From JAFKFI01 sp963795435 (lineage in GTDB: Bacteria; Pseudomonadota; Alphaproteobacteria; Acetobacterales; Acetobacteraceae), in assembly GCA_963795435.1 (NCBI GenBank), contig CAWCHV010000008.1, forward strand, positions 1 to 64,000: a DNA stretch of 64,000 nt, in the 5' to 3' direction. Of this stretch, positions 8,955-17,889 are shown one piece after another. Within the stretch, counting starts at the first letter, position 1; every line of letters begins with the position of its first letter. Below the pieces are notes generated by a model. It did not search any database, was not told where the DNA came from, and worked only from the letters and a program-made list of their open reading frames with translations. The position numbers and the translations under genes are program-made.

Positions 8955-9239
8955 ATGCCGTCGTTGAGGATCCTGAAGTTCGTGACGATCCTGCTGGGCG
9001 TGCTGATCGTCCTTGGCACCACGGTGGTCGGCGTGACGATCGTCAAGCGCCTGTCCGAGCCGGCGGCGCCCGCGCGGATCGCCGCGACGCTGGACGAACC
9101 GGAGGGCACGCGCATCGCCGCGATCGCCGCGACCCAGGACCGGCTGGCCCTGCACCTGCAGGGCGGCGGCCCCGACCGCGTGGTGCTGCTCGACCCCCGC
9201 ACCGGCGCCCGCACCGGAGTGGTCGTGCTGGCGCACTGA
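8955..9239 (+). CDS. Small membrane protein, DUF6476-like
   Basis: A 94-residue protein with one N-terminal membrane helix (residues about 6-30: LKFVTILLGVLIVLGTTVVG) and a short outer domain ending in DRVVLLDPRTGARTGVVV. Small proteins of this build (one helix then a beta-rich tail), assigned to DUF6476, commonly sit divergent from rluD in alphaproteobacteria; that assignment is from memory of the family and not proven here. The gene lies between rluD and tRNA-Glu. Function unknown. Confidence 0.7.
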   Translation: MPSLRILKFVTILLGVLIVLGTTVVGVTIVKRLSEPAAPARIAATLDEPEGTRIAAIAATQDRLALHLQGGGPDRVVLLDPRTGARTGVVVLAH

Positions 9240-9291
9240 CGGCGGCTTGAACCGATCGCTAAGCTGTCCTAGAACCCCGGCGCTGGCCGCT

Positions 9292-9367
9292 GTCCCGTTC
9301 GTCTAGTGGCCTAGGACACCGCCCTCTCACGGCGGTAACAGGGGTTCGAGTCCCCTACGGGACGCCA
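9292..9367 (+). tRNA. tRNA-Glu (anticodon CTC)
   Basis: A 76-base cloverleaf. The acceptor stem GTCCCGT pairs with ACGGGAC, the anticodon stem CCGCC/GGCGG encloses the loop CTCTCAC (anticodon CTC, reading GAG codons), and the T arm carries GGTTCGAGTC. CCA is encoded. It points toward the converging mlaC gene. Confidence 0.97.
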
Positions 9368-9385
9368 GCTATCCCGCAAGAATCA

Positions 9386-10006
9386 CTATCCGCTCTGCGC
9401 CGCCTGCTGGCGCATCGCGTCGATCAGGGCTTTGACGTTGTTGCCGTTGCGCGACAGGTAGGAGGCGTAGTCGCTGCGCTGGGTCAGGCGCAGGCTGGTG
9501 CCCTCGGCGACCACGTCGATGATCTTGGGACTACCGCCCGCGGAACTGACGATCCAGTCCACCTGGGCCGGCGGATTGTTCGGCCGCTCGACCGTGGTGC
9601 TCACCACATCGGTGTCCTCGCGCTCCTGGGCGCGGCCCATGTCGAAGCGGACGCCCCGATACTCGCCCAATTTGGCGACGATGTTGTTGAGCAGCACCTC
9701 GTGGAACAAGCTCACGTATTGCTGCTGCTCTTCCGGCGTCGCCTGGCGCCAGAAGCGGCCGAGGCTGAAGCGGGCGATCTCGTCGACGGCGACGGTGCTG
9801 TCGATCACCTGCTGCAGTTGCCGGCGCTTGTCGGACAGGCTGCCGGGGCCGTTCACGACGGCGACCAGCGCATCGCCGGTGCTCTTGATGAAAGCCGCCG
9901 CTTGCTCGGCCGAAGCCGCGAGCGCCGGGGCAGCGAATATCGGGGCGAGCACGGCCAGCACGGACGCGGCGCCGGTCATTTTCAGGAGGGTGCGGCGTGT
10001 CAGCAT
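9386..10006 (-). CDS. mlaC: MlaC family phospholipid-binding periplasmic protein
   Basis: A 206-residue periplasmic protein of the MlaC/Ttg2D family that shuttles phospholipid between the outer-membrane MlaA complex and the inner-membrane MlaFEDB ABC transporter. The N-terminus has TRRTLLK followed by a hydrophobic stretch and APALAASA, a signal peptide with a twin-arginine look. The middle has RFSLGRFWRQATPEEQQQYV and FHEVLLNNIVAKLGEY, typical of the family. It follows mlaA by 19 bases, so the two are cotranscribed; the mlaFED genes are elsewhere. Confidence 0.92.
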   Translation of the reverse strand: MLTRRTLLKMTGAASVLAVLAPIFAAPALAASAEQAAAFIKSTGDALVAVVNGPGSLSDKRRQLQQVIDSTVAVDEIARFSLGRFWRQATPEEQQQYVSLFHEVLLNNIVAKLGEYRGVRFDMGRAQEREDTDVVSTTVERPNNPPAQVDWIVSSAGGSPKIIDVVAEGTSLRLTQRSDYASYLSRNGNNVKALIDAMRQQAAQSG

Positions 10007-10025
10007 GGGGGTATCTCGCTTGCCA

Positions 10026-10820
10026 TCAGCGCGCCGGGGCCGGGGCCGGGCGGGGGAACCAAACCGGAATGGTCGCGCGTGTGTCGTTGCGGGTTTCTTC
10101 GATCTGCGAGGCGCGGTGCTGGCGGTAGAGGCTGCGGAACGTGGCGTATGGGTCGAGCGCGGTTTTCTTGATCTGGTCCACCGCGTCAAGCACCCGCTCG
10201 CGCTGATCGACCGCCGACACGCCATAGCGCGTCCAGTTGAGCGCCAGGACCGCCGTACCCTGGCCGACCCAGGTGAACGGGTCCATCGCCGTGTCCACGC
10301 CGAAGCCCACGGCGTCCCTGGGATTGGACGGCCCGAGGATGGGCAGGAACAGGAACGGACCCTCGGGCAGGCCCCACAGGGCGAGCGTGGTGCCGAACGA
10401 CGCATCGTGCGCCGGATAGCCCCAATCCTTGGCCACGTCGAACACGCCCACCACGCCGACCGTGGTGTTGATCAGGAAACGCATCGTGGTATCGCCGGCC
10501 CGGCGGGGCTTGGCGTCCAGGATGTCGTTGCCGAGCAGGACCGGCGTGCTGAGATTGGCCAGCAGGTTGTGGACGCCGTTGCGCACCGGCTGGGGGAACA
10601 CGAAGCGGTAGGCCTGCGCGGCGGGACGCAGCAGCACCGTGTCGATGCCGTTGTTGATCACGTAGAACACGCGGTTGGTCGGTTCGAGCGGATCGTTGGT
10701 CTCCTCGTATTCCGCCAGCGCGTCGGGATCGCTGGCCGGCGGGCGCGTGGCGCACGCAGCCAGGCTCGACGCGATCAGGCAGGCGCTCAGCAGCAGCTTG
10801 GAGAAGATCAGGGGGCGCAT
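10026..10820 (-). CDS. mlaA: MlaA family outer-membrane lipoprotein (VacJ)
   Basis: A 264-residue lipoprotein that removes misplaced phospholipids from the outer leaflet of the outer membrane. The signal peptide ends in the lipobox LAAC; family blocks NDPLEPTNRVFYVINN, the helix-forming LGNDILDAKP, FLINTTVGVVGVFDVA and LPILGPSNPRDAVGFGVD follow in order. The ATG is supported by GAGGA seven bases upstream; the open frame continues upstream without support. First gene of the mlaA-mlaC pair, divergent from metF. Confidence 0.95.
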   Translation of the reverse strand: MRPLIFSKLLLSACLIASSLAACATRPPASDPDALAEYEETNDPLEPTNRVFYVINNGIDTVLLRPAAQAYRFVFPQPVRNGVHNLLANLSTPVLLGNDILDAKPRRAGDTTMRFLINTTVGVVGVFDVAKDWGYPAHDASFGTTLALWGLPEGPFLFLPILGPSNPRDAVGFGVDTAMDPFTWVGQGTAVLALNWTRYGVSAVDQRERVLDAVDQIKKTALDPYATFRSLYRQHRASQIEETRNDTRATIPVWFPRPAPAPAR

Positions 10821-11035
10821 CAGGTTCCTCGATCGGGCGAATTGACGGTACTCGACCACGCAGCCGTGGCAACAGGCCTGACCGGGGACCAGGCGCACCA
10901 CCATGATGCCATACAAGTTGTTGCGGAGTTCTACCACGCGCTGCCGCCGCGGCAATGTACCACCCGAGGACGAATTGCGCTCCCGATGCGCGCCGCGCTT
11001 GCCCTGACCCCCCGATTCCCGCATTGATTCGCGCC

Positions 11036-12004
11036 ATGAACCACGATCCTCGCTCCGCCGGTGTTCCCGAGGCGCCCTCGCGCACGTTGGAGCGCTGGCT
11101 CACCGGCCCGCGCGTCTCCGGCCTGCCCGTCCGCGGGGCCACGCAGCCGGCGCCGCTTCTCTCGTTCGAGTTCTTTCCGCCCCGCACGGAGGCGCTGGAG
11201 CAGCAGCTCTGGGCCTGCATCCGCCGGCTCGAGCCACTGGCGCCACGTTTCGTCTCGGTGACATACGGGGCGGGCGGCTCCACCCAGGAAAGGACCCACG
11301 CGACGGTCGCGCGGATCGTGCGGGAGACCACGCTGGTGCCGGCCGCGCACCTGACTTGCGTGGGGGCGACGTGCGACGAGGTCGATCGGGTGGCGCGGCG
11401 CTACTGGGAGGCCGGCATCCGCCACATCGTCGCGCTGCGCGGCGACGCTCCGCCCGGGACCGACTACGCGCCGCATCCGGGCGGTTACGCCTACGCGGTC
11501 GACCTGGTGGCCGGGCTGCGCCGGGTGGCGGATTTCGAGATCTCGGTCGCCGCTTATCCGGAGACGCACCCGACGGCGCTCGGCCCGGATCATGACCTCG
11601 ACAACCTCAAGCGCAAGCTGGACGCCGGCGCCACCCGCGCCATCACCCAATATTTCTTCGATCCGCATCTGTTCCTGGAATTCCTCAACCGCTGTGTCGC
11701 CGCCGGGATCAGCGCGCCGATCGTGCCGGGGATCATGCCGGTGTCGAACTTCGCCCAGGCGGTGAAGTTCAGCGCGATGTGCGGCGCGGGCATCCCCGAC
11801 TGGCTGGCCCGCATGTTCGAGGGCCTGGATGACGACGCGGAGACCCGCCGTCTGGTCGCCTCCGTGGTCGCCGCCGAGCAGGTGCGCGTGCTACAGGCGA
11901 ACGGGGTCGACGAGTTCCATTTCTATACGCTGAACCGTCCGGACCTGACCTATGCCATCGCGCATATCCTCGGCGTTCGGCCGGTCGCTGGCCCCGTCGC
12001 CTGA
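11036..12004 (+). CDS. metF: 5,10-methylenetetrahydrofolate reductase
   Basis: A 322-residue FAD-dependent TIM-barrel enzyme reducing methylene-THF to methyl-THF for methionine synthesis. FEFFPPR (44-50), RFVSVTYGAGGSTQERT (71-87), HLTCVGAT, ALRGDAPPG and ITQYFFDPHLFLEFL are conserved landmarks. Residues 1-40 form an N-terminal extension before the barrel; an ATG further upstream would lengthen it without support. It is separated from mlaA by about 215 bases, which must hold both promoters. Confidence 0.95.
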   Translation: MNHDPRSAGVPEAPSRTLERWLTGPRVSGLPVRGATQPAPLLSFEFFPPRTEALEQQLWACIRRLEPLAPRFVSVTYGAGGSTQERTHATVARIVRETTLVPAAHLTCVGATCDEVDRVARRYWEAGIRHIVALRGDAPPGTDYAPHPGGYAYAVDLVAGLRRVADFEISVAAYPETHPTALGPDHDLDNLKRKLDAGATRAITQYFFDPHLFLEFLNRCVAAGISAPIVPGIMPVSNFAQAVKFSAMCGAGIPDWLARMFEGLDDDAETRRLVASVVAAEQVRVLQANGVDEFHFYTLNRPDLTYAIAHILGVRPVAGPVA

Positions 12005-12011
12005 TATCGCG

Positions 12012-12221
12012 CTACTTGTCGAGCTTGAAGCCGACCTTCAGGGTGACCTGGTAGTGGGCGACCTTGCCGTTCTCCAGATGCCCGCGCACCTGCATGACCT
12101 CGAACCAGCCGAGATTGCGGAGGGTCTCGCCGGCCTTGCTGACGGCGCGCTCGATCGCCTTCGTCACGCTCTCCTCGGAGGAGCCGACGATCTCCACCAC
12201 CTTGTAGACATGCTCGGTCAT
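12012..12221 (-). CDS. Dodecin family flavin-binding protein
   Basis: A 69-residue dodecin, a small protein that assembles into a hollow dodecamer storing or buffering flavin. The sequence follows the family from end to end: HVYKVVEIVGSSEESVTKAI, the aromatic flavin-stacking Trp in LGWFEVMQVRG, and the final strand HYQVTLKVGFKLD. It is convergent with metF (stops 8 bases apart). AGGAAG precedes the ATG. Confidence 0.97.
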   Translation of the reverse strand: MTEHVYKVVEIVGSSEESVTKAIERAVSKAGETLRNLGWFEVMQVRGHLENGKVAHYQVTLKVGFKLDK

Positions 12222-12344
12222 CGCGCGCTTCCTTCTGTTGCGGCCAAGGCCCGATTGCCAACGCGCCTAGCTTGACGCCGAACGGGCCGGCAAGCTCGGA
12301 TTGACGGGAATGTGATCGCGCTCCAAGCGAGGATCGGAGGCCGG

Positions 12345-12695
12345 ATGGACATCTATCACGTCTGGTGCGACCTCAAGCCGGGCACCGGGGACGTGCGGTT
12401 CTGCGAGCAGGTGACGGGCTACATGGGCCATCTGGAGGCGCAAGGGTTGATCGCCGGATGGCGGCTGACCCGGCGCAAGCTAGGCCTCGGCGCGCCGGGC
12501 CTTGGCGAGTTCCACATCATGATCGAGGTACGAGACCTCGCCCAGCTAGACGCGGCGTTCCAGCGCGTGGCCTCGCGCGGCGAGCCGGTTGAGGGCTTCC
12601 ACTTCGGGGTCAACTCGCTGGTCCAGAACGCGGTGTTCGCGCTTTACCGGGATTTTCCGGACCCGGTCAGGCAGCGCGGGGCGGAGCGTTTCTGA
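12345..12695 (+). CDS. Conserved small protein, DUF6614-like
   Basis: A 116-residue soluble protein beginning MDIYHVWCDLKPG, with LTRRKLGLGAPGLGEFHI in the middle and VNSLVQNAVFALYRDFPDPV near the end. The pattern matches, from memory, the alphaproteobacterial DUF6614 family with a ferredoxin-like (dimeric alpha-beta) fold; no function is known. GGAGG at good spacing selects this ATG. Its 3' end overlaps the convergent TPR gene by 29 bases. Confidence 0.75.
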   Translation: MDIYHVWCDLKPGTGDVRFCEQVTGYMGHLEAQGLIAGWRLTRRKLGLGAPGLGEFHIMIEVRDLAQLDAAFQRVASRGEPVEGFHFGVNSLVQNAVFALYRDFPDPVRQRGAERF

Positions 12696-14217
12696 GCGCC
12701 TCGGCGACGCGCGCCACAACCCCAGGCCAGTATCCGGGCCTTTCCTGGCGGAACAGGCGCATGGAACCGTACCAAGGCGAGCTATCCCGTTCCAGCATCC
12801 AGCGCCAGTCGGGCGCGAAGGGCAGCATGACCCAGACCGGCCGACCGAGCGCCCCGGCGAGATGGGCGACCGAGGTATCCACCGCGATCACCAGGTCGAG
12901 CGCCGCCACGAGCGCGGCGGTCGCGGCGTAGTCGGTGAGGCGCGCCGTCGGGTCGATCAGTCCGGGCATCGCCGCTGCCTCGGCGGCGCGCGGGCCGAGC
13001 TGGAGGCTGACGAAATGCTGACCGGGAACCTCCAGCAGCGATGCCAGGGCGCCCGGCGCCAGCGAGCGCCGCCGGTCGTTGGCGTGCGCCGGGTTGCCGG
13101 CCCAGACGAGACCGATCCGAGGCCCTTCCGGCAGGGTGGCCCGCCAGGCCGCCGACCAGGCTGGATCGGCCTGCAGATAGCCCGACGGCGTGGGGATCGT
13201 CTCCGGAGTGGTGGCGAACAGCCGGGGCAGGCTCATCTGGTCCACCCAGAGGTCGTACCGAGGCAACGGCGCCCCGCGCGGCGTCAGGGCCACCGAGCCC
13301 GGCAAGGTTCGCAGCAGCGGTATCAGCCGGCCATCGCAGACCAGCTGGACCTGGGCGCCGAGGGCGGCCAGGAGGGGCAGATAGCGGCTGAGCTGGATGG
13401 TGTCGCCGAGGCCCTGCTCGGCGCGCACCAGGATGGTGCGTCCGGCCGGGTCCTCCCCCATCCAGGGCGGCCCCGGCAGGTCGGGAAATCCGCCGTGGAA
13501 CCGGCGGTGCCGCTTGCGCCACTCGCAGCCGGCGAAGCCCGCCACGAAATCCCCGGCGAGCAAACAGGCGACGGCGCGGTTCCAGTGCGCCTCGGCGAAA
13601 TCCGGCCGCAGCGCGATGGCCGCGTCGCAGGCGGCTACCGCATCCGCCAGACGGGCGGTCGCGGTCAGGATGAAGCCGAGGCTGGCATGGGCTTCCGGGA
13701 GCGCCGGGTCGAGTGCGATCGCCGCGCGGCAGAACCGCTCGGCCTCCTCGAACCGGTCGAGATCGGCCCAGGCGTTGCCGAGGTTGAGGTGCGCCGCGGC
13801 GTGTCGCGGTTGCAGCGCGACGGCCTGGAGCAGCGAGGCGATCGCCTCCTCGGTGCGGCCGAGCGCGCTCAGCGCCGTGCCCAGCAGGAAATGCGCCTCC
13901 GCCTGACTGGGATCCAATGTCAGCGCGGTTTCGGCGGCATCGAGCGCGCCGCCCTTCTGTCCCGCCTCGAGCCGGGCGCGGGCGAGGGCGAGGCGGGCGG
14001 CGGCATGGGACGGCCGCGCCTCCACCGCGCGGGCGAGCAAGGCGGCGGCATCGTCGACGCGGCCGGCGGCGAGATCGAGTAGGCCGTGCAAATAGAGCGC
14101 CTGCGGCTGGCCGGGCTCGGCTTGCAGCACGTCGCGATAGATCGCCCCGGCCGCCGCCGCCCGGCCGGCCCGCTGGTGGTCCACGGCGATCAGGAGCGCG
14201 TCCGCGACACTTGGCAT
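12667..14217 (-). CDS. TPR protein with glycosyltransferase-9-like C-terminal domain
   Basis: A 516-residue two-part protein. Residues 1 to about 215 are six or so tetratricopeptide repeats with 34-residue spacing (AHFLLGTALSALGRTEEAI, AHLNLGNAWADLDRFEEAE, AHASLGFILTATARLADAV). Residues about 245-505 resemble the ADP-heptosyltransferase/GT9-like domain found fused to TPRs: LVRAEQGLGDTIQLSRYLP, IGLVWAGNPAHANDRRRS and LVIAVDTSVAHLAGALGRPVW. This fusion is frequent in alphaproteobacteria and is usually linked to protein or surface glycosylation; acceptor unknown. Confidence 0.88.
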   Translation of the reverse strand: MPSVADALLIAVDHQRAGRAAAAGAIYRDVLQAEPGQPQALYLHGLLDLAAGRVDDAAALLARAVEARPSHAAARLALARARLEAGQKGGALDAAETALTLDPSQAEAHFLLGTALSALGRTEEAIASLLQAVALQPRHAAAHLNLGNAWADLDRFEEAERFCRAAIALDPALPEAHASLGFILTATARLADAVAACDAAIALRPDFAEAHWNRAVACLLAGDFVAGFAGCEWRKRHRRFHGGFPDLPGPPWMGEDPAGRTILVRAEQGLGDTIQLSRYLPLLAALGAQVQLVCDGRLIPLLRTLPGSVALTPRGAPLPRYDLWVDQMSLPRLFATTPETIPTPSGYLQADPAWSAAWRATLPEGPRIGLVWAGNPAHANDRRRSLAPGALASLLEVPGQHFVSLQLGPRAAEAAAMPGLIDPTARLTDYAATAALVAALDLVIAVDTSVAHLAGALGRPVWVMLPFAPDWRWMLERDSSPWYGSMRLFRQERPGYWPGVVARVAEALRNAPPRAA

Positions 14218-14549
14218 GAGCGAGTATGTCGCGCAGTGGGTGAAGCAACCGTGAATTGCCAGTCCGCCGGCACCCGCCGCGACGGGCGCGAACCGGGGTG
14301 CTCAGCCGGCGGTCATTCTCGCGTCGCGCCGCCGGTTTCTTCCAAGGGCCGCGACGCCATGCGCCCGATGCCGATTGTCGCCGTCATGTCCCTTGTGCTC
14401 TCGACCCGCGCACGGTGCGCGCACCGTAGCGATGCCCTCCTGACACCGTCATGTGAGGAGCGTTCGCGTCGGATTGGGTGCGGGAGAGGCGGTGGATCGA
14501 CACGGTGAGCTTGGCTATATAGCGGCCCGTCTCAGCCCGGAGCCCGCGA
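14218..14549. other. Non-coding stretch without recognised feature
   Basis: About 330 bases upstream of the TPR gene. It contains one tight self-complementary run (CCGCGCACGGTGCGCG, near 14406-14421) and a short TATATAG just before the following ORF remnant, but no convincing gene or RNA. It probably carries the TPR gene promoter. Confidence 0.4.
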
Positions 14550-14754
14550 ATGTCCTTTGCCGTGACCCGACGTGCCGCGCTCGGGGCCGCGACAGCACTT
14601 TTTCCCGTTCGCGCGCGCTCTGGGGGCCGTCCGGCAAAGCGCCGAGGTATTGCGGGCCGCCAACGCGCCGATCGCGGCGATCGAAACACGCGACCAAGGC
14701 CGCCTCGATGGAGCGCACGCCGAGGTGGGCCGCATCATCGCGGAGACGTTCTGA
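14550..14754 (+). pseudogene. Possible small frameshifted ORF with Tat-like leader
   Basis: One frame starts MSFAVTRRAALGAATALFPV, which looks like a short twin-arginine leader. The +1 frame, from the same point, reads ALGAVRQSAEVLRAANAPIA and ends DGAHAEVGRIIAETF plus stop. Joining the two needs one base removed, as in several other genes of this window, and would give a 67-residue product. I recognise no family. It may instead be the scar of a longer lost gene, or chance. Confidence 0.25.
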
Positions 14755-14799
14755 CTCGCCCCGCGCCAGACGGCGAGCAGTACAGGGGGACCGCCGCGT

Positions 14800-15174
14800 C
14801 TAGCGGCGGTCCAGGCTGAACCGCCCGGGACCCCACGCGGCGAGCTGCAGGAAGCCGCCGGCCATCGCGAGGTTCTTCATGAAGTGGATCATCTGGTTGC
14901 GGTCGCCTGGGTGGTAGTGCGCGACGAGCGCGGTCGCGATGCACCAGACGAACAGGACCGCGCCCGCCCAGCGCGCCCGCCAGCCGATCAGCACCGCGAT
15001 CCCGCCGAGCAGTTCCACCAGCACGGCGACAATGTAGGCGGCCGCCGGCACGGGCAGCGCGAAGTGCCCCATCATTGCGATGGTCGCGGCCGGCGCGAGC
15101 GCCTTGCCGATGCCGCTCTCGATGAAGATGGCGCTCATCAGGATGCGCCCGAGCAGGGCGATGGCGTTGCTCAT
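14800..15174 (-). CDS. DoxX family membrane protein
   Basis: A 124-residue inner-membrane protein with four predicted helices. LLGRILMSAIFIESGIGKA at the start, FALPVPAAAYIVAVLVELLGG, then LIGWRARWAGAVLFVWCIAT and FMKNLAMAGGFLQL are the standard DoxX blocks. The family includes thiosulfate:quinone oxidoreductase subunits and oxidative-stress proteins, but most members are uncharacterised. Located downstream of ndk on the same strand, 33 bases apart. Confidence 0.92.
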   Translation of the reverse strand: MSNAIALLGRILMSAIFIESGIGKALAPAATIAMMGHFALPVPAAAYIVAVLVELLGGIAVLIGWRARWAGAVLFVWCIATALVAHYHPGDRNQMIHFMKNLAMAGGFLQLAAWGPGRFSLDRR

Positions 15175-15207
15175 CGTTTCGTCCTTCCCGGAAGGGAGAC
15201 GCCTCGG

Positions 15208-15630
15208 TCAGCCGGTTATTTCGACCCCGGCGAAAAAGAACGCGATCTCGGCGGCGGCATTCTCGGCGCTATCCGAACCATGCACCGAGTTGGCCTCGAT
15301 GTCCTCGGCGAACTGCGCCCGGATGGTGCCGGAATTGGCCTTCTTCGGGTCCGTCGCACCCATGATCTCGCGGTTGCGGGCGACGGCGTCGTCGCCCTCC
15401 AGCACCTGCACGACGACCGGCCCGGAAGTCATGAACCTGACCAGCCCGGCGAAGAACGGCCGCTCCTTGTGCACCGCGTAGAAGGCCTCGGCCTGCGCCT
15501 GGGTGAGCTGGACGCGCTTCTGCGCCACGATCCGCAGCCCGGCCGCCTCGAGGCAGGCGTTGATCTTGCCGGTGAGATTGCGCCTGGTGGCATCGGGCTT
15601 GATGATCGAAAGCGTGCGCTCGGTCGCCAT
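15208..15630 (-). CDS. ndk: Nucleoside diphosphate kinase
   Basis: A 140-residue enzyme exchanging gamma-phosphate between NTPs and NDPs through a phosphohistidine. RTLSIIKPDA at the N-terminus, the active-site His117 in NSVHGSD, GATDPKKANSGTIRAQFA and the C-terminal EIAFFF are all present. Length is normal. It is divergent from the ABC-F gene. Confidence 0.98.
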   Translation of the reverse strand: MATERTLSIIKPDATRRNLTGKINACLEAAGLRIVAQKRVQLTQAQAEAFYAVHKERPFFAGLVRFMTSGPVVVQVLEGDDAVARNREIMGATDPKKANSGTIRAQFAEDIEANSVHGSDSAENAAAEIAFFFAGVEITG

Positions 15631-15738
15631 GTCGGAAGCCTCTTTATCGGGTGCGCGCGGGCTTTAGAGCAGGCATCCTGCCCCGGCAACCCCCGCTTTC
15701 CCCTTCCCGGACGGCGCGCGCCCCCGTAAATCCCGCGC

Positions 15739-17604
15739 ATGAGCCTGCTCGCCATCTCCGGTGTCACCATCCGCCTCGGCGGACGCACGCTGCTCGACGC
15801 CGCCGACCTCACCGTCGAAGCCGGGCGACGGATCGGCCTCGTCGGGCGCAACGGGGCTGGGAAGTCCACCTTGCTGCGCGCCATCGCCGGCGACCTGGCG
15901 GTGGACGGGGGAACCATCCGATTGGCCTCCCGCGCGCGGCTCGCGGAGGTCAAGCAGGAGGCCCCGTCCGGACCGGCGAGCCTGCTGGAGACCGTGCTGG
16001 AGGGCGACACGGAGCGGCTCCAGTTGCTGGCCGAGGCGGAGACCGCCGATCCGGCACGGCTGGCCGAGGTGCATGACCGCCTGCTCGCGATCGGCGCCGA
16101 GGCCGCGCCCGCCCGCGCGGGGGCCATCCTGGCGGGCCTCGGTTTCGACACGGCGGCGCAGGCGCGGCCGGTGGAAGAATTCTCCGGCGGCTGGCGGATG
16201 CGCGTCGCCCTCGCGACCGCGCTGTTCGCCAACCCCGATCTGCTGCTGCTCGACGAGCCGACCAACCATCTCGATCTCGAGGCGACGCTGTGGCTGGAGG
16301 GCTGGCTCGCCCGTTTTCCCGGCGCCGCGCTGATCGTCTCGCACGATCGCGGACTGCTGGACCGCGCGGTCGAGGCGATCGCGCATCTCGACCGCGGCAA
16401 GATCAGCCTCACGCCGGGCGGCTTTGACGAGTTCGTCCGCATCCGCACGGAGCGCGCGATGCAGCAGACCCGCGCCGCCGAGCGCGTGGCGGCCGAGCGG
16501 GCGCATATCCAGTCCTTCATCGACCGCTTTCGTGCCAAGGCGACCAAGGCGCGACAGGCGCAGGCCCGCATCAAGGCGCTCGCTCGATTGCCGCAGATCG
16601 AGACGGTGATCGAGGAAGCGCCGACCCGGTTCGCCTTTCCCGAGCCGGCGCGGATTGCCCCGCCCATCCTGGCGCTCGACCGGGTGAGCGTGGGCTACGA
16701 GGGCGCGCCGGTGCTGCGCGGGCTGCATCTGTCGGTGGACATGGACGACCGCATCGCGCTGCTCGGCGCCAACGGCAACGGCAAGTCCACCTTGGCGAAG
16801 CTGCTCGCCGGGCGGCTGGAGCCGATTTCGGGCGAGGTGCGGCGCGGAGGGAAACTGCGGGTCGGCTACTTCGCCCAGCACCAGGCCGACGAGCTGGTCG
16901 CGGATGAAACGCCGATCGACCACATGGCCCGCGCGCTGCCGCGCGCCTCGCCGCCGCAGGTCCGCGCGCAGCTCGCCCGCTTCGGTCTCGACGCCGACCG
17001 GGCGGAGACGACGGTTGAAAAACTGTCGGGCGGCGAGAAGGCGCGGCTGCTGCTGGCGCTGGCGACGCGCGACGCGCCGCAACTGCTGCTGCTCGACGAG
17101 CCGACCAACCATCTCGACATCGACGCGCGCGAGGCGTTGGTGAAGGCGCTGGCGGATTTCGAGGGCGCGGTGCTGCTCATCACCCACGACCCGCATTTGG
17201 TGGAGCTGGTGGCCGACCGGCTGTGGCTGGTGGCCGACGGCACGGTCCGCCCGTTTGATGGCGACCTCGACGACTACCGCGCCCTGCTCGCCGAGCGCGC
17301 CCGCCCCGCCGCCAAGCAGGACACTCCGAACCGCCGCGACGACCGGCGCGACCGCGCCGAGGCGCGAGCCGCCGTCGCCCCGCTCCGCAAGCAGGCGCGC
17401 GCGGCGGAGGCGCGATTGGCGAAGCTGGCCGAGGAGCGCGCGGCGATCGAGGCGAAACTCGCCGATCCCGCGCTCTACGCGCCGGGCCGCGTGGACGAGG
17501 TCACGACGGCCAACACACGCCTAGCCGCCCTCGCGCGCGAGGCGGCGGCGACCGAGGCCGAGTGGCTGGCGGCGGAGGAGGCGCTGGAGGGCGCCGCCGG
17601 ATAG
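15739..17604 (+). CDS. ABC-F family ATP-binding protein (Uup/YheS type)
   Basis: A 621-residue soluble protein with two ABC domains and no membrane segment. Domain 1: Walker A GRNGAGKST (36-44), signature EEFSGGWRMRVALA, Walker B LLLLDEPTNHLDLEA. A linker with many Arg/Ala residues follows (about 235-300). Domain 2: GANGNGKST near 342, signature KLSGGEKARLLLAL, LLLLDEPTNHLDID. The C-terminal 80 residues are a charged coiled coil, as in Uup. ABC-F proteins act on the ribosome as translation factors; specificity is not inferable. Confidence 0.95.
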   Translation: MSLLAISGVTIRLGGRTLLDAADLTVEAGRRIGLVGRNGAGKSTLLRAIAGDLAVDGGTIRLASRARLAEVKQEAPSGPASLLETVLEGDTERLQLLAEAETADPARLAEVHDRLLAIGAEAAPARAGAILAGLGFDTAAQARPVEEFSGGWRMRVALATALFANPDLLLLDEPTNHLDLEATLWLEGWLARFPGAALIVSHDRGLLDRAVEAIAHLDRGKISLTPGGFDEFVRIRTERAMQQTRAAERVAAERAHIQSFIDRFRAKATKARQAQARIKALARLPQIETVIEEAPTRFAFPEPARIAPPILALDRVSVGYEGAPVLRGLHLSVDMDDRIALLGANGNGKSTLAKLLAGRLEPISGEVRRGGKLRVGYFAQHQADELVADETPIDHMARALPRASPPQVRAQLARFGLDADRAETTVEKLSGGEKARLLLALATRDAPQLLLLDEPTNHLDIDAREALVKALADFEGAVLLITHDPHLVELVADRLWLVADGTVRPFDGDLDDYRALLAERARPAAKQDTPNRRDDRRDRAEARAAVAPLRKQARAAEARLAKLAEERAAIEAKLADPALYAPGRVDEVTTANTRLAALAREAAATEAEWLAAEEALEGAAG

Positions 17605-17873
17605 AAGCCGGCGAGCCCGTCGGTGCTTGAACGTCCGCGTCCAGAATATATATCGTAACACGAGGAATCGGACGTCCCCCTCCAGCTTTCGGCGCCTGGC
17701 GCCGGGGCCGTCGAGGCGTGGGAAGCAGCAGGCGACCGCCGGCCCGACCCGCTGCCAGAGGCGCTTGCCTGCCGTTCCCCGGCGTCGGCGAGTGTGACGT
17801 GGTGGCTGCGCGGCGCCTCACCGGCATTCTTCGCCTGCTTGCGCCTCGCGGGTCACAACGCTGGAGGTTCATC
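17605..17873 (+). promoter_or_regulatory. Intergenic region with possible sigma70-type promoter
   Basis: About 270 bases after the ABC-F gene. TTGAAC at 17627-17632 followed 18 bases later by TATCGT (17651-17656), inside an AT-rich island TATATATCGTAAC that stands out from the GC-rich surroundings, is a plausible -35/-10 pair. Any transcript would have a leader of more than 200 bases before the membrane-protein gene. Nothing else recognised. Confidence 0.3.
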
Positions 17874-17889
17874 ATGAGTTCAAGCAGTC

